Positions 37,810-49,879 of a stretch of 64,000 bases of DNA are shown piece after piece. The position numbers and the translations under genes are program-made. The notes below the pieces were generated by a model. The model was not told where the DNA came from and did no database searches. It worked only from the letters and a program-made list of their open reading frames with translations. The DNA is taken from positions 34,087,549-34,151,548 of the forward strand of contig NC_088804.1 in the NCBI RefSeq assembly GCF_011386835.1. Reading direction: 5' to 3'. Every line of letters begins with the position of its first letter. Position 1 is the first letter of the stretch. The DNA is from Chrysemys picta bellii. Lineage: Eukaryota > Chordata > Testudines > Emydidae.

Positions 37810-37982
37810 ATCATGAAGGAAGTTCGGAGAGCATTGTGCAATGCATCAGCTGATGACAGTAAACTCTTACTTCTCAGCGCAGTGGGAAGTGTATTCTGTA
37901 GTGGCCTAGATTACTCATATTTAATTGGCAGGTTATCCAATGACAGAAGAAAAGAAAGCACTAGGATTGCAGAAGCTATAAG
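37810..37982 (+). CDS. CDYL2: CDYL2 exon 4: crotonase-like domain
   Basis: A 173-nt exon, entered in phase 0 after TCCACAG and left two bases into an Arg codon before GTGACC. It encodes IMKEVRRALCNASADDSKLL, the core strand LLLSAVGSVFCSGLDYSYLI and SNDRRKESTRIAEAIR. The SGLDYS turn corresponds to the first oxyanion-hole loop of crotonase-fold proteins. Sequence is practically identical to mammalian CDYL2. GTGACC is an acceptable but weaker donor than the GTAAG sites elsewhere in the gene. Confidence 0.96.
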
Positions 37983-38978
37983 GTGACCCAAGCTTACATA
38001 TGATCTCTAAATTATGAAATGCAGTGTGTGATTATAAAAAATATCTGTCAGGTCGAAGAGTGTTATATATTTAAGTGTTGATTGTATGCTAATTTCAGTC
38101 CTACAAATTCATTTAACAAGAAAAAGGAATGGATTTGCTGTAGCTTTTTCTTACGAGACAGAACTCTTTTATTTCCAGTACAATGTGTTAAGATTTATTT
38201 AGTTCCACTACCTCAGTGTATTTCAAAATTCTTCCTCAAGTCTCAAATTCAAATTGAGATGTAACTTTGTTTTTTAAATTAGCTGTGGCTTCATGTTTTA
38301 ACATTGTTCCTCGAAGCCACATATTTTACTTGTTTCAGTTTTCATCATTTTAATGAGTTTCAGTACAAATGGGGATCTATGACTTAGTCATGTTATATTA
38401 ATATAGCAGGCTTCTAATGTATTTCAGAACCTTATTAGAAAGGTTTCTGATATTTTTCTTACATTTAAATCATGTAATTTATATGTAAATGTAGTTCTAT
38501 TTTCATAACTAAAATGTGGTTTTGCTTAAAATATCAGATTATTTTAATAGAAATCCAGGGTTTATGAAGTGCTGTCTATAAATCAGTCTACACTATAAAC
38601 CATCAAATGTTCCCATTATCCACAATGGTATAAATATATGACCAGATCTTCAGGTGGTGTATATCAGTGTTACTCCATTAGAGTCAATAGAACTACATCT
38701 TTTTACACCAGCTGAGAACTTGGCTCAGACTTATTTCCTACAAATATGTATTCCTCTTTTGAGAGCTTTCAAATTTTATGCAGAACATTCTGACATTATT
38801 ATGAAGGAATCCAACTAAAGGGGATGGTTTCCTATAGATCTGGACTTCAGCTATATTAGGACAACTTGTTTTATTGTTTCATGATATAAATTAACAGAAT
38901 TATCTAACGGAAGTCAAGCCATTTTAGTAATGACCTCAGTCTGTTGATGACCAGGGTCTTGGTTACTGCTGTGACTAT

Positions 38979-39820
38979 TGTCAGTTTCAGGGCAATTGCA
39001 CCTGTATTTTTTAGGGTCCCAGCAGTCACCTCTCTTGGGCAGAGACCCGCATGTCACTCCATCCTGACTGGGGGTTCTTTAAGGTTATACAGTTCCCTGC
39101 CTACACTGTGATCTCCCCAGCAAGCTAGACTGCCAAAAAAGCCATTGTTGGTTCTTTTCTTTCTCCCCGGGGGCTGCCACCTGTGTATTGCTGTCAGTTA
39201 TAAATTATCACACAGCTCATTCTAAGCAAGCACATGTATTCTTAAGATAAAAGCATTACAGGGAAAACATTACAAACAATAAAAGAATCTACATGCATGC
39301 TGAAAAGGTTATCAGAGCTCACCCCAACTCCAACCTTGATCCCTGGTCAGTCCTTCAAAACCCACAACTGGGGTTTCCCTGTGGTAATAAGTTCATAATG
39401 GTCTCAGATTCAGAAGCAGAATCCCAACTGCAGTACAACTATTTCTTTATACAGCTTGGGCATGTGATCTGCAGTCTCCTGGAACAGATAATCAGCAGAC
39501 AATTACCCATTCCTTAGGGCATAGTTTCAAAAGGCTGAGGTTTTGCATAACTGAAAGTGGAGAATTTGCATTAACCTCTCCCTAAGTAGATTTCCTGGGG
39601 AATACCTCACATTTAATGTCCCAAAGTCCATTCTTGTCTGGAACATTTTCAATGTAGACCTTTGAACTCCCGGGCCTCACATCACATCTGCCTCCTGGAG
39701 AGGCTACATACAATCCAAAATATATAAGATTTGCATTGAATACAATGGACCCCAAAGACACTTCAACTTAATTCAGTAAGGTCTCCCAAGAATACACAGG
39801 AAATTGCCATATCTGTCACA
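38979..39820 (-). mobile_element. Solo LTR, 842 bp
   Basis: Starts TGTCAGTTTC and ends CTGTCACA on the + strand, so TG...CA termini. A perfect 5-bp target duplication ACTAT flanks it (38974-38978, 39821-39825). On the minus strand it would begin TGTGACAGATATGG. No internal coding region or second LTR is present, so it is a product of LTR-LTR recombination. Ty3/Gypsy or endogenous-retrovirus origin cannot be told apart from the LTR alone; orientation is inferred. Confidence 0.8.
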
Positions 39821-41649
39821 ACTATTACAGTACAATTTGGATACTTCTATTAGACATTTCTGAAACTTAAAGTAGAGAAAAACGAACGTCTTGTAAATTT
39901 AATTATATAATATTATGGCTTAAATTTTCAGAAGTGTCTTGTGAGGCTGAGGACACCTGAAGGAGGCCTAATTTTTATGGGATGGACGTTCAGCACTTTC
40001 TGAAAATCAGGCACCTTCAAAGTGTGTCAAAATCACTAGTTATTTATGAAATTGTGTGTGTGTGTGTGTATACACCCATACACACACACACCACAATCAA
40101 TATGTAAATACTTGTTTAATGTTTGTTTTATAAATATGAATGACTAAATAAACATACATTTATACACACAAAAATCCCATAGATGTATAGAGTCATACAT
40201 ATCCATTCAACATTTAAACAAGTATGGACCAGACTGTGATACTCTGACTCACATTGGTAGTGCCTTACTCCACAAACAGTCGCATAGATTGTAAGCTACT
40301 ATTCAGTGCAAGGAAGGGTATTGCAATATGGCCCCGTATAAACTGCTCAATGAAATCTGGTATGTCCCTCATATAGGGCCTGACAACAAGCAGTGAAGTC
40401 AACTGGATTCTTATTTAAAAGGGGTGTGGATCAAGTCCTTATATAGTCCATTTTGCCATCCTTTCTTCTGTTAAAATCAGTAGTAGTCTCAGAATAACAT
40501 CATTCCTCTCAGCAAGAATGTCAGATTCTGGCCCAGTCGGATTAGATTTTATGAGCATGGAAATACAATATTCTTAAACTTTTAACTTAACTGTCAATGC
40601 TTTTCTGTTGCTCAATCATTCCCTGAAAAGGGAGAAGCAGTTAACTGACTGACACAAAATAACACTGTAGAGAGAGAGAAAATGTTGCTTTGTCAGTGGG
40701 TAGGGTGCGCCAGTGTATAGTAACTTACCCGTGTCCATTCTCTGTATCAGCTGAGAGTGGAATGTGTTCATATCAATATTATGAGATGAAAAGAATAATT
40801 CTCACAGTGTATTCCTTCTGTCTGTGCTATAGCTCTCATATGTTGATCATAGCCTAAAACAACAGGATTGCAGTTTGTTTGTTGCACAGGCCCTTTAACC
40901 GACTACAAGCCCTGATCCTGCAATGAGAGTGCTGTGTCCATGCCAAGCTCATTGCAAGATTCAAAAGTGCACATGAAGACCATATTTTCATGTCTCCTCT
41001 AGTAAAAACAAAAGCCTTCCAAACATAACATTTTCCCCTTTCACTGTAATAAGTTCCACTGTGCAACAGTGTTTACAACTTCCAGTGCAATTCTAAGAAT
41101 GTCCCCTCACATTCTGCTCTCCCCTCCTGGGGTCCCCCTTTCTCCTTATAAGGCTGTCTTGTTTCTGCCAGGCTGCAGACTGTCTCCCCATGCAGCGCAT
41201 TTAGCTGCTGCCTCTGATCTGTGAAGGCAGCTGCAGGGGCAAAGGGAGTTTCCTCTGCCTTCTGCACCTAGCAGTCTGGGAGTCTTGATTTTCCTCTGCA
41301 TTAGGCTTTTCCAGTTTCTGATCTGTACCAAAAATCAATAGGCTTGTGCCCATTGGTGCCCAGAATACTCTGAAATTTTGGAATTGATCAAGGTTGTCAC
41401 ATTACAGGCAGAGAAATGCCCTTGAGTTAATCATTGGGCCTTGCTTTGCTCAGCGAAGCGTGAACTATAATTCCTCTTAATCCCCTCCTTTTCCAGTAAT
41501 ACATCTTTGCCTTCTGAGCCCATCGATACAGTACTCTTTACTCTACTTGCCTTGCCTAGTAACCTGTTCCGGTTTTATTGTCCATTGTATGAGGCGGAGT
41601 TCAGGAGCTCCCTCTTCACTCCTTATTTTCTCATGTTCAGACTCAGGCC

Positions 41650-42800
41650 TCTTAATATTGATTATACTGTACCTCTTTGAAAAACACATCACTGTCACTG
41701 TCAGTCCCTTTCATACATTGTAAACGCTAATATTGGGTCATCTCAAAGTCTCCTCTCTTTTTTTATTTTGTTGTTGTTGAAAATAAACCCCTTTCTCTTA
41801 TATCCCAATCCAGCATAGTACCTAAGGACATGCTTAACTTTAAGCCTGTATATAGTCACATGGTCAAAGTTAAGCATACGCCTGTGCTTTGCTAAAATCA
41901 GGGCCTTAATCTTTCCATGAGATCTGTTATCATCTCCAGTATCAAAATCCTGCTCTCAGATGCACAAGTATAGGTCCCATTGATCTCAACAGGAAACCTG
42001 CAAGCACATCCAAGGACAAATGTCTTTAAAGGAATCATGGGCGTCCACAACATACTCCATATGAGACTTGGCAGTAATAGTATCACCTCTTGCTTTGCAT
42101 TTTCCTTCTGCTAATATAATTCAGTATTTTGTTTGCCTTCTCTCTTGCTGTGCACTGGTTTGATGGAACCCATAATTCGTCCACAATTACACCCACACTT
42201 TTTCCTGATCAGTGTACAGACTGTTCTGTTTCGCACAAATTCCATACCCTTGTTCCTAGAAGGCAGGTGACTTATTTCAAAGCTCTTATTGCACTACATT
42301 TACTGTGTTCTCGCCCTCTCACTTAAATGAGCCAACCCATTTTGCATTTGACTGCATTATTTCTGCTTTCCCTCTTTTATCTCCCCCCATCAGTTCAAAT
42401 TTGTTGTAAGAGGTGGGACAGGGAGATCTTTGTTATACCTTAATCTAAATCACTTCTAACAAAGATCCAGCAAGTGACCTCTGGTTACCACTCTAATAAT
42501 CTCATTTCAATGTAGTTTTTTCCAATCTGTGGCTCCCCTTTGTGTCTTTCTCTTTCAGCTTGTGTGTATTCTTTAGATCACCCTGTTTTATCTCTATTCC
42601 ATGTCTCAGTATGATACCTTACCATTAATCTTTGATGCAGAGCCTTGGGTTCTTTAACGTACGTATACAACAGTGCACTCATTGAGTTTCCCTCCTCTTT
42701 CATTCTGCAATATATTTAAAGGATTCCATCAAGTTAGCTAAGCAAGACCACCTGAATCCATGCTGGCCTTCATTGAATAGAGTGAGAGCCACTAAGTATA
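41650..42800 (-). mobile_element. Old CR1 fragment
   Basis: On the minus strand the block follows the general order of an ancient CR1 ORF2/3' UTR: GGGTCATCTCAAAGTCTCCT at 41735 in complement to the conserved AMTQ-type region, and CCTGAATCCATGCTGGCC at 42752 matching the RT QHGF region. No frame is preserved. Borders are approximate. Confidence 0.5.
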
Positions 42801-43114
42801 CAACCTATCACTTACTGGTCCAGAAATAATACTAGCCCTAACCATACCGCAAAAAGGTACCATGTTCCAGGCATTCCAGTTACTCTACACAAACCAAATA
42901 CAATTTAAGAGAAATCATTTGATATTCCATAGTATTCTTCTAAATTAATTACAGACAAATCAGCTGAAGTGTTCATCTGGGGAAAAGCCCAGTAGACGGC
43001 ATAAAAACTGAGCAAGGCATTTGACATTCAGATCTGTTTTCAGATACATAGTTTAAACTCAAGAACTAATTTAAGTGTTTCCCTATTCAAGAACTTCCTT
43101 TTTTTTTATTTTAG

Positions 43115-43325
43115 GGATTTTGTAAAAGCTTTTATTCAATTTAAGAAGCCAATTGTAGTTGCTATCAATGGCCCAGCTCTTGGGTTGGGAGCTTCTATCT
43201 TACCACTATGTGATATCGTTTGGGCAAGCGAGAAGGCTTGGTTTCAGACCCCATATGCGACGATCCGACTCACTCCAGCTGGCTGCTCATCGTATACATT
43301 CCCACAAATACTGGGTGTTGCTCTG
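43115..43325 (+). CDS. CDYL2: CDYL2 exon 5: crotonase core
   Basis: A 211-nt exon between TTATTTTAG and GTAAGG. The first base completes the Arg codon split from exon 4; it leaves in phase 0. It encodes DFVKAFIQFKKPIVVAINGP, then ALGLGASILPLCDIVWASEK and AWFQTPYATIRLTPAGCSSY. GPALGLG is the second oxyanion-hole/CoA-binding loop of the crotonase fold. The two glutamates that catalyse hydration in classical enoyl-CoA hydratases are not evident here, as is usual for CDY-family domains. All residues agree with the mammalian protein as far as I can recall. Confidence 0.97.
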
Positions 43326-43972
43326 GTAAGGCACTTTTCTCCTAGAATTGCTCAGCAGGCTTGGTTAATTCCATATTGTTTTGCACTGTTTTTATGACTG
43401 TCACAGAACTTGACACATTTTACAGTCTCTGGTTAAGAGAGGACATGAGAAGAGGGGCCATTTTCAAGGATGTGTCAGGGAAGGAACAAATTGCTTTGGC
43501 AAAGCTAAGGTGGGAGGTTTCAAAGTATCTTTCTGCACCATGCTAGACTCATGCAATAGCTAGTTAATAGGGTACATGGGGGCTTTACACTGCTGTCTGC
43601 TTCACAAGTGTAAATCTGGAGTAATTCCATTAGTCACTTAGTTTACCCCAGTGTAAAAAAAGATCAGAATTTGACCCCCATAATAGCTTATGCTTGCTGT
43701 CATGGATCAGTGTCCTATCATTGCCTATATACTGACAGTTACCCTTTCAAAATCACCGACATCACTATGCTGATATGAACAGCTAATGTGTTTTTTTAAT
43801 TTGCCTATACAATGCTTAGATGTCACTGCCAAAAACACTTTATAAGTACTTCTCACTAAGGAGAAGGATGAAAATATTTGCAAGTCTTATTTGACCATAG
43901 CACTAGGCATATGTGGTCTAGGACAGAAATAAATCACCACCCAAGAGCTTGAGTGAGCCTTTTATTTTGCAG
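43326..43972 (+). other. CDYL2: CDYL2 intron 5 (short)
   Basis: A 647-bp intron, GTAAGG to TTTGCAG. It holds one short palindromic repeat (43600-43682, GTAAATCTGGAGTAATTCCA core) and otherwise nothing recognisable. It is by far the shortest intron of the gene in this window. Confidence 0.92.
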
Positions 43973-44116
43973 GCAAATGAAATGTTGTTCTGTGGGAGAA
44001 AGCTAACAGCACAGGAAGCCTGCAGCAGAGGACTTGTGTCACAAGTATTTTGGCCAACAACATTCAGTCAAGAAGTGATGCTGCGAGTAAAGGAAATGGC
44101 ATCTTGCAGCGCAGTG
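43973..44116 (+). CDS. CDYL2: CDYL2 exon 6: crotonase-like domain, C-terminal part
   Basis: A 144-nt, exactly 48-codon exon in phase 0 at both ends, so skipping it would keep the frame. It encodes ANEMLFCGRKLTAQEACSRG, LVSQVFWPTTFSQEVMLRVK and EMASCSAV. ANEMLFCGRKLTAQEA is the helix usually conserved in crotonases after the substrate-binding region. Acceptor is TTTTGCAG, donor GTAAGAA. Confidence 0.96.
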
Positions 44117-45025
44117 GTAAGAAATCTATCAGTTTTTGTTTCTATCAGCTAGATTACAACTCGTATTAAGGAATTAAATAGAAACTTGTTCAGTTATAGG
44201 CAAAAGGAATTTATAACTATAACTTCACTGAAAACACGGAAGGTGTGCTACAAGGGCTAGGCATGTACTAGAGAACTAGATTCTCAACTCCTGTAGTAAA
44301 ACCTCTGGAGAGGAGAGCTAATGGAAGGAAGTCTGTGCAAGGACTGCTCATGGATTTCTTCCCAGGTTGTTTCACTTCCTCTTCCCAATATGGAATGGAT
44401 TGTAGGGCTCACTGATGAACCAGGGGGATCCACACACAGAGCCAGGGGGTCAGCAGGAGACCTGCACCTCCATGTGGACTCTCTGTCCCTCCCTGAAGCT
44501 TCTCCTCTGCTCCCTGCAGCATGGCTCCAATGGAGTTGCATTGCCACTGCCTTTAAAAAAGGGACACCCCCCCTACCCCAGTGAAGGGGAGCCAGTGGAG
44601 GGGAGGGGAAAATGTATGTCCCCATCTCCTGCTTTCATCCATCACCAGGCTGCCAATTCCCTCCCTCCCTTTCCCTGCTCCCCCCACCCCTAGTTTCTGA
44701 CCCCACAGAACATTCTCTTGAGGTCCATGTAAGTGAGATCCATGCAAGGATCTTGGGAACCAAATCTGGTCCAAGGGGTTATTACTTCCCTGTTTTCAGA
44801 TTGCAGCTTAGTGGCTGTTAAAATCTCTGCATAGCCCTCACTTTCCAAGGCCCTTTTCCCATGTATATTCCTGCATCAGCTCCATCTAAGCTTTTAAAAG
44901 AAATGTAATATAAACAGTAACAATGAAAACCACAGCCTCCCTAAAACAGCACGAACAAAATGAAAGCAACTGGTAGCCATTTGTACTTAATTCTTTAGTT
45001 ATACTGCATGCCCCTGGCATTCTTA

Positions 45026-45320
45026 GGGCTTGTCTACACTTACATTGTATAGCGCTCTTACTTGCTGGCTCAGGGAAGTGAAAAATCACCCCCCTAAGGG
45101 CAGCAAGTCTGAGCGCTTTAAAGCGCTAGTGTAGACAGGCTCCGAGCACAGGGAGCCGTACTCCCAGCACTCAGAGCTAATCCCCTCATGGAGGTGAATT
45201 ACCAGGAATGCTGGGAGAGCTCTCTCCCAGCGCTCGCACACGACCACACTCACACTTCAAAGCGCTGCCACGGGAGGGTTCCCGCGACAGCGCTTTGAAG
45301 TTTCCAGTGTAGCCATGCCC
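45026..45320. mobile_element. Harbinger-type MITE
   Basis: 295 bp, beginning GGGCTTGTCTACACT and ending AGTGTAGCCATGCCC. TTA flanks both sides (45023-45025, 45321-45323), the 3-bp duplication of PIF/Harbinger elements. Internal inverted blocks include AGCGCTTTAAAGCGCT (about 45113) and TTCAAAGCGCTG against CAGCGCTTTGAA near the right end. Confidence 0.85.
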
Positions 45321-45429
45321 TTAGCATTCTTTGACTTCACTTAAAAGACCTGTCGTTCAAGGCACAGTAGAGGCACAGAAGATTTTTAATTAAATCAAGT
45401 GTAGATTACACTGCTCTACAGCCAAAATG

Positions 45430-47740
45430 CATCTGAAATAAATGTAGTCAAACTTTACTAATTCTGGGTCACTGAGAACGAAAATGATGCTTAAAATTGT
45501 TGATTGGCTCTAGTTTTCAAGATATGCTATTGGGTCAGAATATACGACCCTTGACTTGGGAATGGCAGAGGATAAGTGAGTTATAAAGGGAAGGGATCTC
45601 AATTTAAACCAGAAATAACTAAAATACATCTTTGACTGGATCTATGAATAAATCTATGACTGGGTTTGGACAGTACTTGCTTTTTAGGCAAAACAATGTA
45701 TGATGCAATCTGAAGCTGGTATTGCGTCATACATGATATGAATTGCATCATGTTATTCCTAGAAGTCATGAATGATGCAATCATAACGAAGCTTACATCA
45801 CTCTGCTGAACAAATTGCCCTATATCAGCTCTAGAAATCATATAGTGTCGTGCTCTCTTATTTATCAGTGTTTGATTTTGCAAAGGGACACATTTCTATT
45901 TAGCCAAAGTGAGCAGAGATGCCTCGTACTTGTGTGAACAGTGCAGACAACTTCTGCTATGTTTGTGGTGAAGTGACTTTTGCATCAGCAATTGTTACTT
46001 CTGCATGGTGCCTCCAGTTGGGAAAGGTGTGTCAAAGAAGAAAAAGTGGACTGTGCATTATCCAAACATTCCATCAGCTATATGCCCAGTACCCCACGGA
46101 GAAGGACTGCCGGTTCCTGATGCACCAGAATCATTCTCACTTGAGTCAGACGAGGAAGAGGAAGAGGATGAAACTTCTGGTCCTGAACCATCAATGTCAC
46201 AGGATCCACATTTTCTCCCATCCTCCTCCTCTGAACCACACCTCATAACACAAGGTGAACTGAATGACCTTGTCAGGGATTTGGAACTACCCAAGAGTAA
46301 GGCAGAGCTGTTGGGCTCCAGACTACAGCAGTGGAATCTCCTGGCAGGTGATGTTAGGCTTTCCATGTTCCGTGACCATCAAAAGGATCTTGTCCCATTC
46401 TTCTTCATGGAAGGTGATCTTGTAGCCTGCAACAACATCGATGGTGTGATGGCAGCCCTCAACATCGTTCATGATCCAGATGAGTGGAGACTGTTCATTG
46501 ATTCATCGAAGACGAGTCTTAAAGCTGTTTTACTGCATAATGGCAATGTTTTGCCATCAATTCCAGTTGGTCATGCAGTCCATACGAAGGAAACCTATGA
46601 CAGCATGAAACAACTTTTGAGGTGCATAAACTATGACCAACATCAGTGGCAGCTTTGTGGCGATTCGAAGGTTGTTGCTCTCTTGCTTGGTCTGCAGACT
46701 GGATACACAAAGTACTGCTGTTTTCTCTGCGAATGGGATAGTCATGCAAGAGATTCCCACCACATCAAGAAAGATTGGCCACTCCGACAGTAATTGGAGC
46801 CTGGGAGGAAAAGTGTTCAACATCCACCACTTGTTGAATCAAGGAAGATTTTGTTACCACCCTTACACATCAAGCTGGGTCTGATGAAGAACTTTGTCAA
46901 GGCCATTGACAAAACACAAGCAGCTTTCAAGTACCTCCATGGAAAATTTTCAAGGTTATGTGAAGCTAAGATAAAGGAAGGTGTCTTTGTTGGTCCTCAG
47001 ATTCGTGAACTTCTTCGAGATGATGCATTTGACCATGCACTGCGTGGCAAGGAAAAGACGGCATGGAAAGCCTTCCAGTTAGTGGCAATAAATTTTCTCG
47101 GAAACAACAAGGCAGACAACTACAGGTTGTTGTATGCCTCAAGGCATACAAAAGTCTCGGTTGCAACATGTCACTAAAGATACATTTTTTGCACTCTCAT
47201 CTAGATTTTTTTCCACCGAACTGTGGAGCAGTGAGCGACGAGTACGGCGAGCGATTTCACCAGGACATTGCAACATGGAGAAACGCTATCAGGGCAAATG
47301 GAGCCCATCAATGCTTGCAGACTATTGCTGGACAGTGACAAGAGATGCTCCATTTAATGAATACAAGAGACAAGCCAAGAAGCGCCGAGTAGACACTGAA
47401 TAGGACTAAACTATGTACATAATAGTTTTTTGCCTTTTGTTTCATAATACATTTTATTTATATAACCCTTTTGCTGATTTTTAAAGTGTTACATAAACAA
47501 GACAGGTGAAATATTATCATGTAAAGCAACCATAAACACATAAACATGAAAAGATCTAGGTTTACAATTTATGATTAAAACTCTACTATCTACACAATAT
47601 ACATAGACATAAAATGTAAAAACTTAAATATCTTAGAAACAGTAGCCAATCAGTTGTTTTAATTGTCATATTTGAATTCAGCACATCAAAATACATAATA
47701 AATAGCACATTTTATCTCTGAAGCAGATGACTTCTCAAAA
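45430..47740 (+). mobile_element. DNA transposon-like element carrying a broken gene
   Basis: Inverted subterminal sequences bracket the broken ORF at 45919-47403. ATTGTTGATTGGCTCTAG at 45496-45513 has an imperfect complement near 47643-47660 (AGTAGCCAATCAGTTGTT), with the surrounding TTTTCAAGATAT mirrored by ATATCTTAGAAAC. True ends and target duplication were not found, so the limits are estimates. The superfamily is not assigned. Confidence 0.5.
45919..47403 (+). pseudogene. Transposase-like gene, broken (stop and frameshifts)
   Basis: The frame opens at 45919 with MPRTCVNSADNFCYVCGE, a cysteine-pair N-terminus. It then appears to lose a piece and shift into the long frame 46005-46793: an acidic stretch, then NDLVRDLELPKSKAELLGSR, EWRLFIDSSKTSLKAVLLHN, and CGDSKVVALLLGLQ followed by CCFLCEWDSHARDSHH. 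One in-frame TAA (46791) interrupts. The same frame continues with PPLHIKLGLMKNFVKAID and IKEGVFVGPQIRELLRD. Frame changes near 47135 and 47270 lead to CNMSLKIHFLHSHLDFF, the HGERFHQD-like EYGERFHQDI, and EKRYQGKWSPSMLADYCW, stopping at 47403. I recall near-identical ORFs scattered through arthropod, cnidarian and fish genomes. The spaced D, D and E with a C2/H2 pair suggest an RNase H-fold transposase; that is inference. Confidence 0.7.
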
Positions 47741-47939
47741 ATTGTAGACCAGTGTTACATCTCGGAAAAGATACTCAGAACTAAACCCACCATGAATTGG
47801 TCTTTGGAAATGCAGCATAAGCTTATCAGATCAGGCTGATACGTCCTATATTATATGAGCTGGGAAGCGCTCTGAATCTCATCCTGCATTCTCCATTCCC
47901 CCACACACGGGTCAGGTGTACAACAGCATCTTCTACTAA

Positions 47940-48232
47940 AGTCTGTTAGATTGAAGGAACGTGTTAAGATAGGTGTTAAGCAGTGGTCTCAAGTTGCAGT
48001 GCGGGAGGTCTAGGTTGGATATTAGGAAACACTATTTCACTAGTAGGGTGGTGAAGCTCTGGAATGGGTTACCTAGGGAGGTGGTGGAATCTCCATCCTT
48101 AGAGGTTTTTAAGGCCCAGCTTGGCAAAGCCCTGGCTGGGATGATTCAGTTGGTGTTGGTCCTGCTTTGAGCAGGGGATTGGACTAGATGACCTCCTGAG
48201 GTCTCTTCCAACCCTACTTCTATGATATGACC
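47940..48232 (+). mobile_element. CR1 LINE 3' end
   Basis: A + strand frame at 47973 encodes the ORF2 C-terminus (RSRLDIRKHYFTSRVVKLWN, then GLPREVVESPSLEVFKAQLG). It is followed by the 3' UTR GACTAGATGACCTCCTGAGG and an end at TTCTATGATATGA. Strongly 5'-truncated and relatively young, since the frame is still open. Confidence 0.88.
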
Positions 48233-48989
48233 AAGCATGAGCTACCTATCAAAAGGGTTAAAAGTTATAAAGGAGTTAGGAGTCTAGATTGAGCTCAAAA
48301 GTAGAATATAATGGTCTCATTCTAGTTCCTTGTGGACAATTGTACATAAAAATACAAAACAAAAACCACCACAAAGAAAAAAAACAGCAACCTTATAATT
48401 GACCTGTTTACAGTCTATTGAGAAGAAACAAACAGTTCTGGAATAGTAACAAGTTACAGTGCAAAACTGAGAGGATACCTTAGTCTAGGACTCAGTTGTT
48501 TGGTAGAGCTTGCTCCCTTTTGTCTCCCTTTTCTACAAACACTAACATCTTGTATTAACCCCCTGCCCTTAGAACATAGTGAAGCATGGAACATATCCCA
48601 ATTTCATTTAACTATTAGAGTTCCTTTGGGTTTTGTATGTAAAAAAAAAAAAAAAAAAGTAAAGAGAGACAATCTAATTTGGCTTAAGACAGTTTCTAAA
48701 TTAAGGCGGCCTAAGTAAGGCCCCCAATAATGGAGGCACCTGAAATCACTATTTACTTTTGAAAATCTTGGGACTGGTGCATAAATACAAATGTCTGTGC
48801 CGAGTATCAGTAGCTTCCACTGACTTCCGGTAGAGTGGTGGCTGCTTAATACTTCTGAAAAATCAGGTCCAACTTCTCTACACCATGGAGATAATTATTT
48901 AAGTGGTAAAACACTGTTAATACTGCTGTCCATAATAAGTCGAACAGATCAAAAATTTAAAAACACCTTTGCTAATATTTTCACTTTAG

Positions 48990-49148
48990 GTATTAGAAGA
49001 GTCTAAATGCCTGGTGCGGAGCTTCCTGAAATCTGGACTTGAAGATGTGAATGAAAAAGAGTGTCAGATGTTAAAACAGCTGTGGAGTTCTTCCAAAGGA
49101 CTGGATTCATTATTCAGCTACTTGCAAGACAAAATCTATGAAGTCTGA
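48990..49148 (+). CDS. CDYL2: CDYL2 last coding exon, with stop
   Basis: Enters in phase 0 after CACTTTAG with VLEESKCLVRSFLKSGLEDV, then KECQMLKQLWSSSKGLDSLF and SYLQDKIYEV, and stops at TGA 49146-49148. This is the C-terminal helical part of the crotonase-like domain. Counting the six exons here gives 499 residues; adding about eight from the missing exon 1 gives about 507, in line with the 506 residues of human CDYL2. The last residues match the mammalian C-terminus. Confidence 0.97.
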   Translation, partial: VLEESKCLVRSFLKSGLEDVNEKECQMLKQLWSSSKGLDSLFSYLQDKIYEV

Positions 49149-49879
49149 AATCATAGCTTAACTTCGAGAGAAAACATTCCAAGTGTAAAGAGTTCAAACA
49201 TTACCTGTGTTTGAAAAGCAGAGGGAACGCATCCTTGAGATGAATTTGTGACAGTGTATCTTAATACATATGGTTGTGTCAATTTCCTTGTGAGTTAAAT
49301 TGAGAAGTTACACAGCTGCTTCTAGCTGGTTTGATTTTGTGTAATCAAGATGGAGGCAGGCTTGGTCAGCGCACATAAATTCTACTGAGTGCTGCATCAT
49401 TCACATGCTCATCCAGTTAGAAGTGTACATTCCACGTGCTGAAAAGCACTACTGTGGCCCAGTAAGGCACACCATCTGTAATGATTTATTTTATCTGTCC
49501 TTTTTTTAACTTATTCTTGCTTTGCAACAAATGTCTGTGCTGACACTGAGGGCTCGATCTGAAAATCAGGTCACAGTAACATTCTGCAGACCCAGATTAT
49601 TATACTTCAGAAATCTTTTAATTATTTTTTTAAGTTCTAACAATGTAATGGAAAAACCTGATAATTTATGTGTATAATATGTAAAGTTAGTTTTGGAAAA
49701 AAAAAAACTACTAGGATTTTTTTCTTTCATTGAATTTATTTAACTTATTTATTTTATGTTTGTATGCAACTGTTTATTGATCATATAGATATTATTTTCA
49801 TACTTCCCTTGACTGGATTAATGGTTTCACATGAGAATGCAAGTAGCCCAGTGCATTTTTAACTGTGAGCTGTGTATAC

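Larger units (their letters stand above)
37983..43114 (+). other. CDYL2: CDYL2 intron 4
   Basis: From GTGACC to TTTTAG. It holds a solo LTR (38979-39820), a TG/CA dinucleotide palindrome (about 40057-40093) and an old CR1 (about 41650-42800). Palindromic repeats are at 38640-38730 (ACTCCATTAGAGTCAATAGA core) and 41815-41905 (GCTTAACTTTAAGC). The stretches 38280-38630, 39840-41640 (apart from the CA tract) and 42810-43110 show nothing I recognise. Confidence 0.9.
44117..48989 (+). other. CDYL2: CDYL2 intron 6
   Basis: GTAAGAA at 44117 to CACTTTAG at 48989. It contains a Harbinger MITE (45026-45320), a broken DNA-transposon-like gene (about 45430-47740) and a CR1 tail (47940-48232). A GC-richer block at 44284-44820 carries overlapping open frames with no family resemblance; I cannot name it. 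An 18-A run is at 48641-48658. The rest is unremarkable. Confidence 0.9.
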
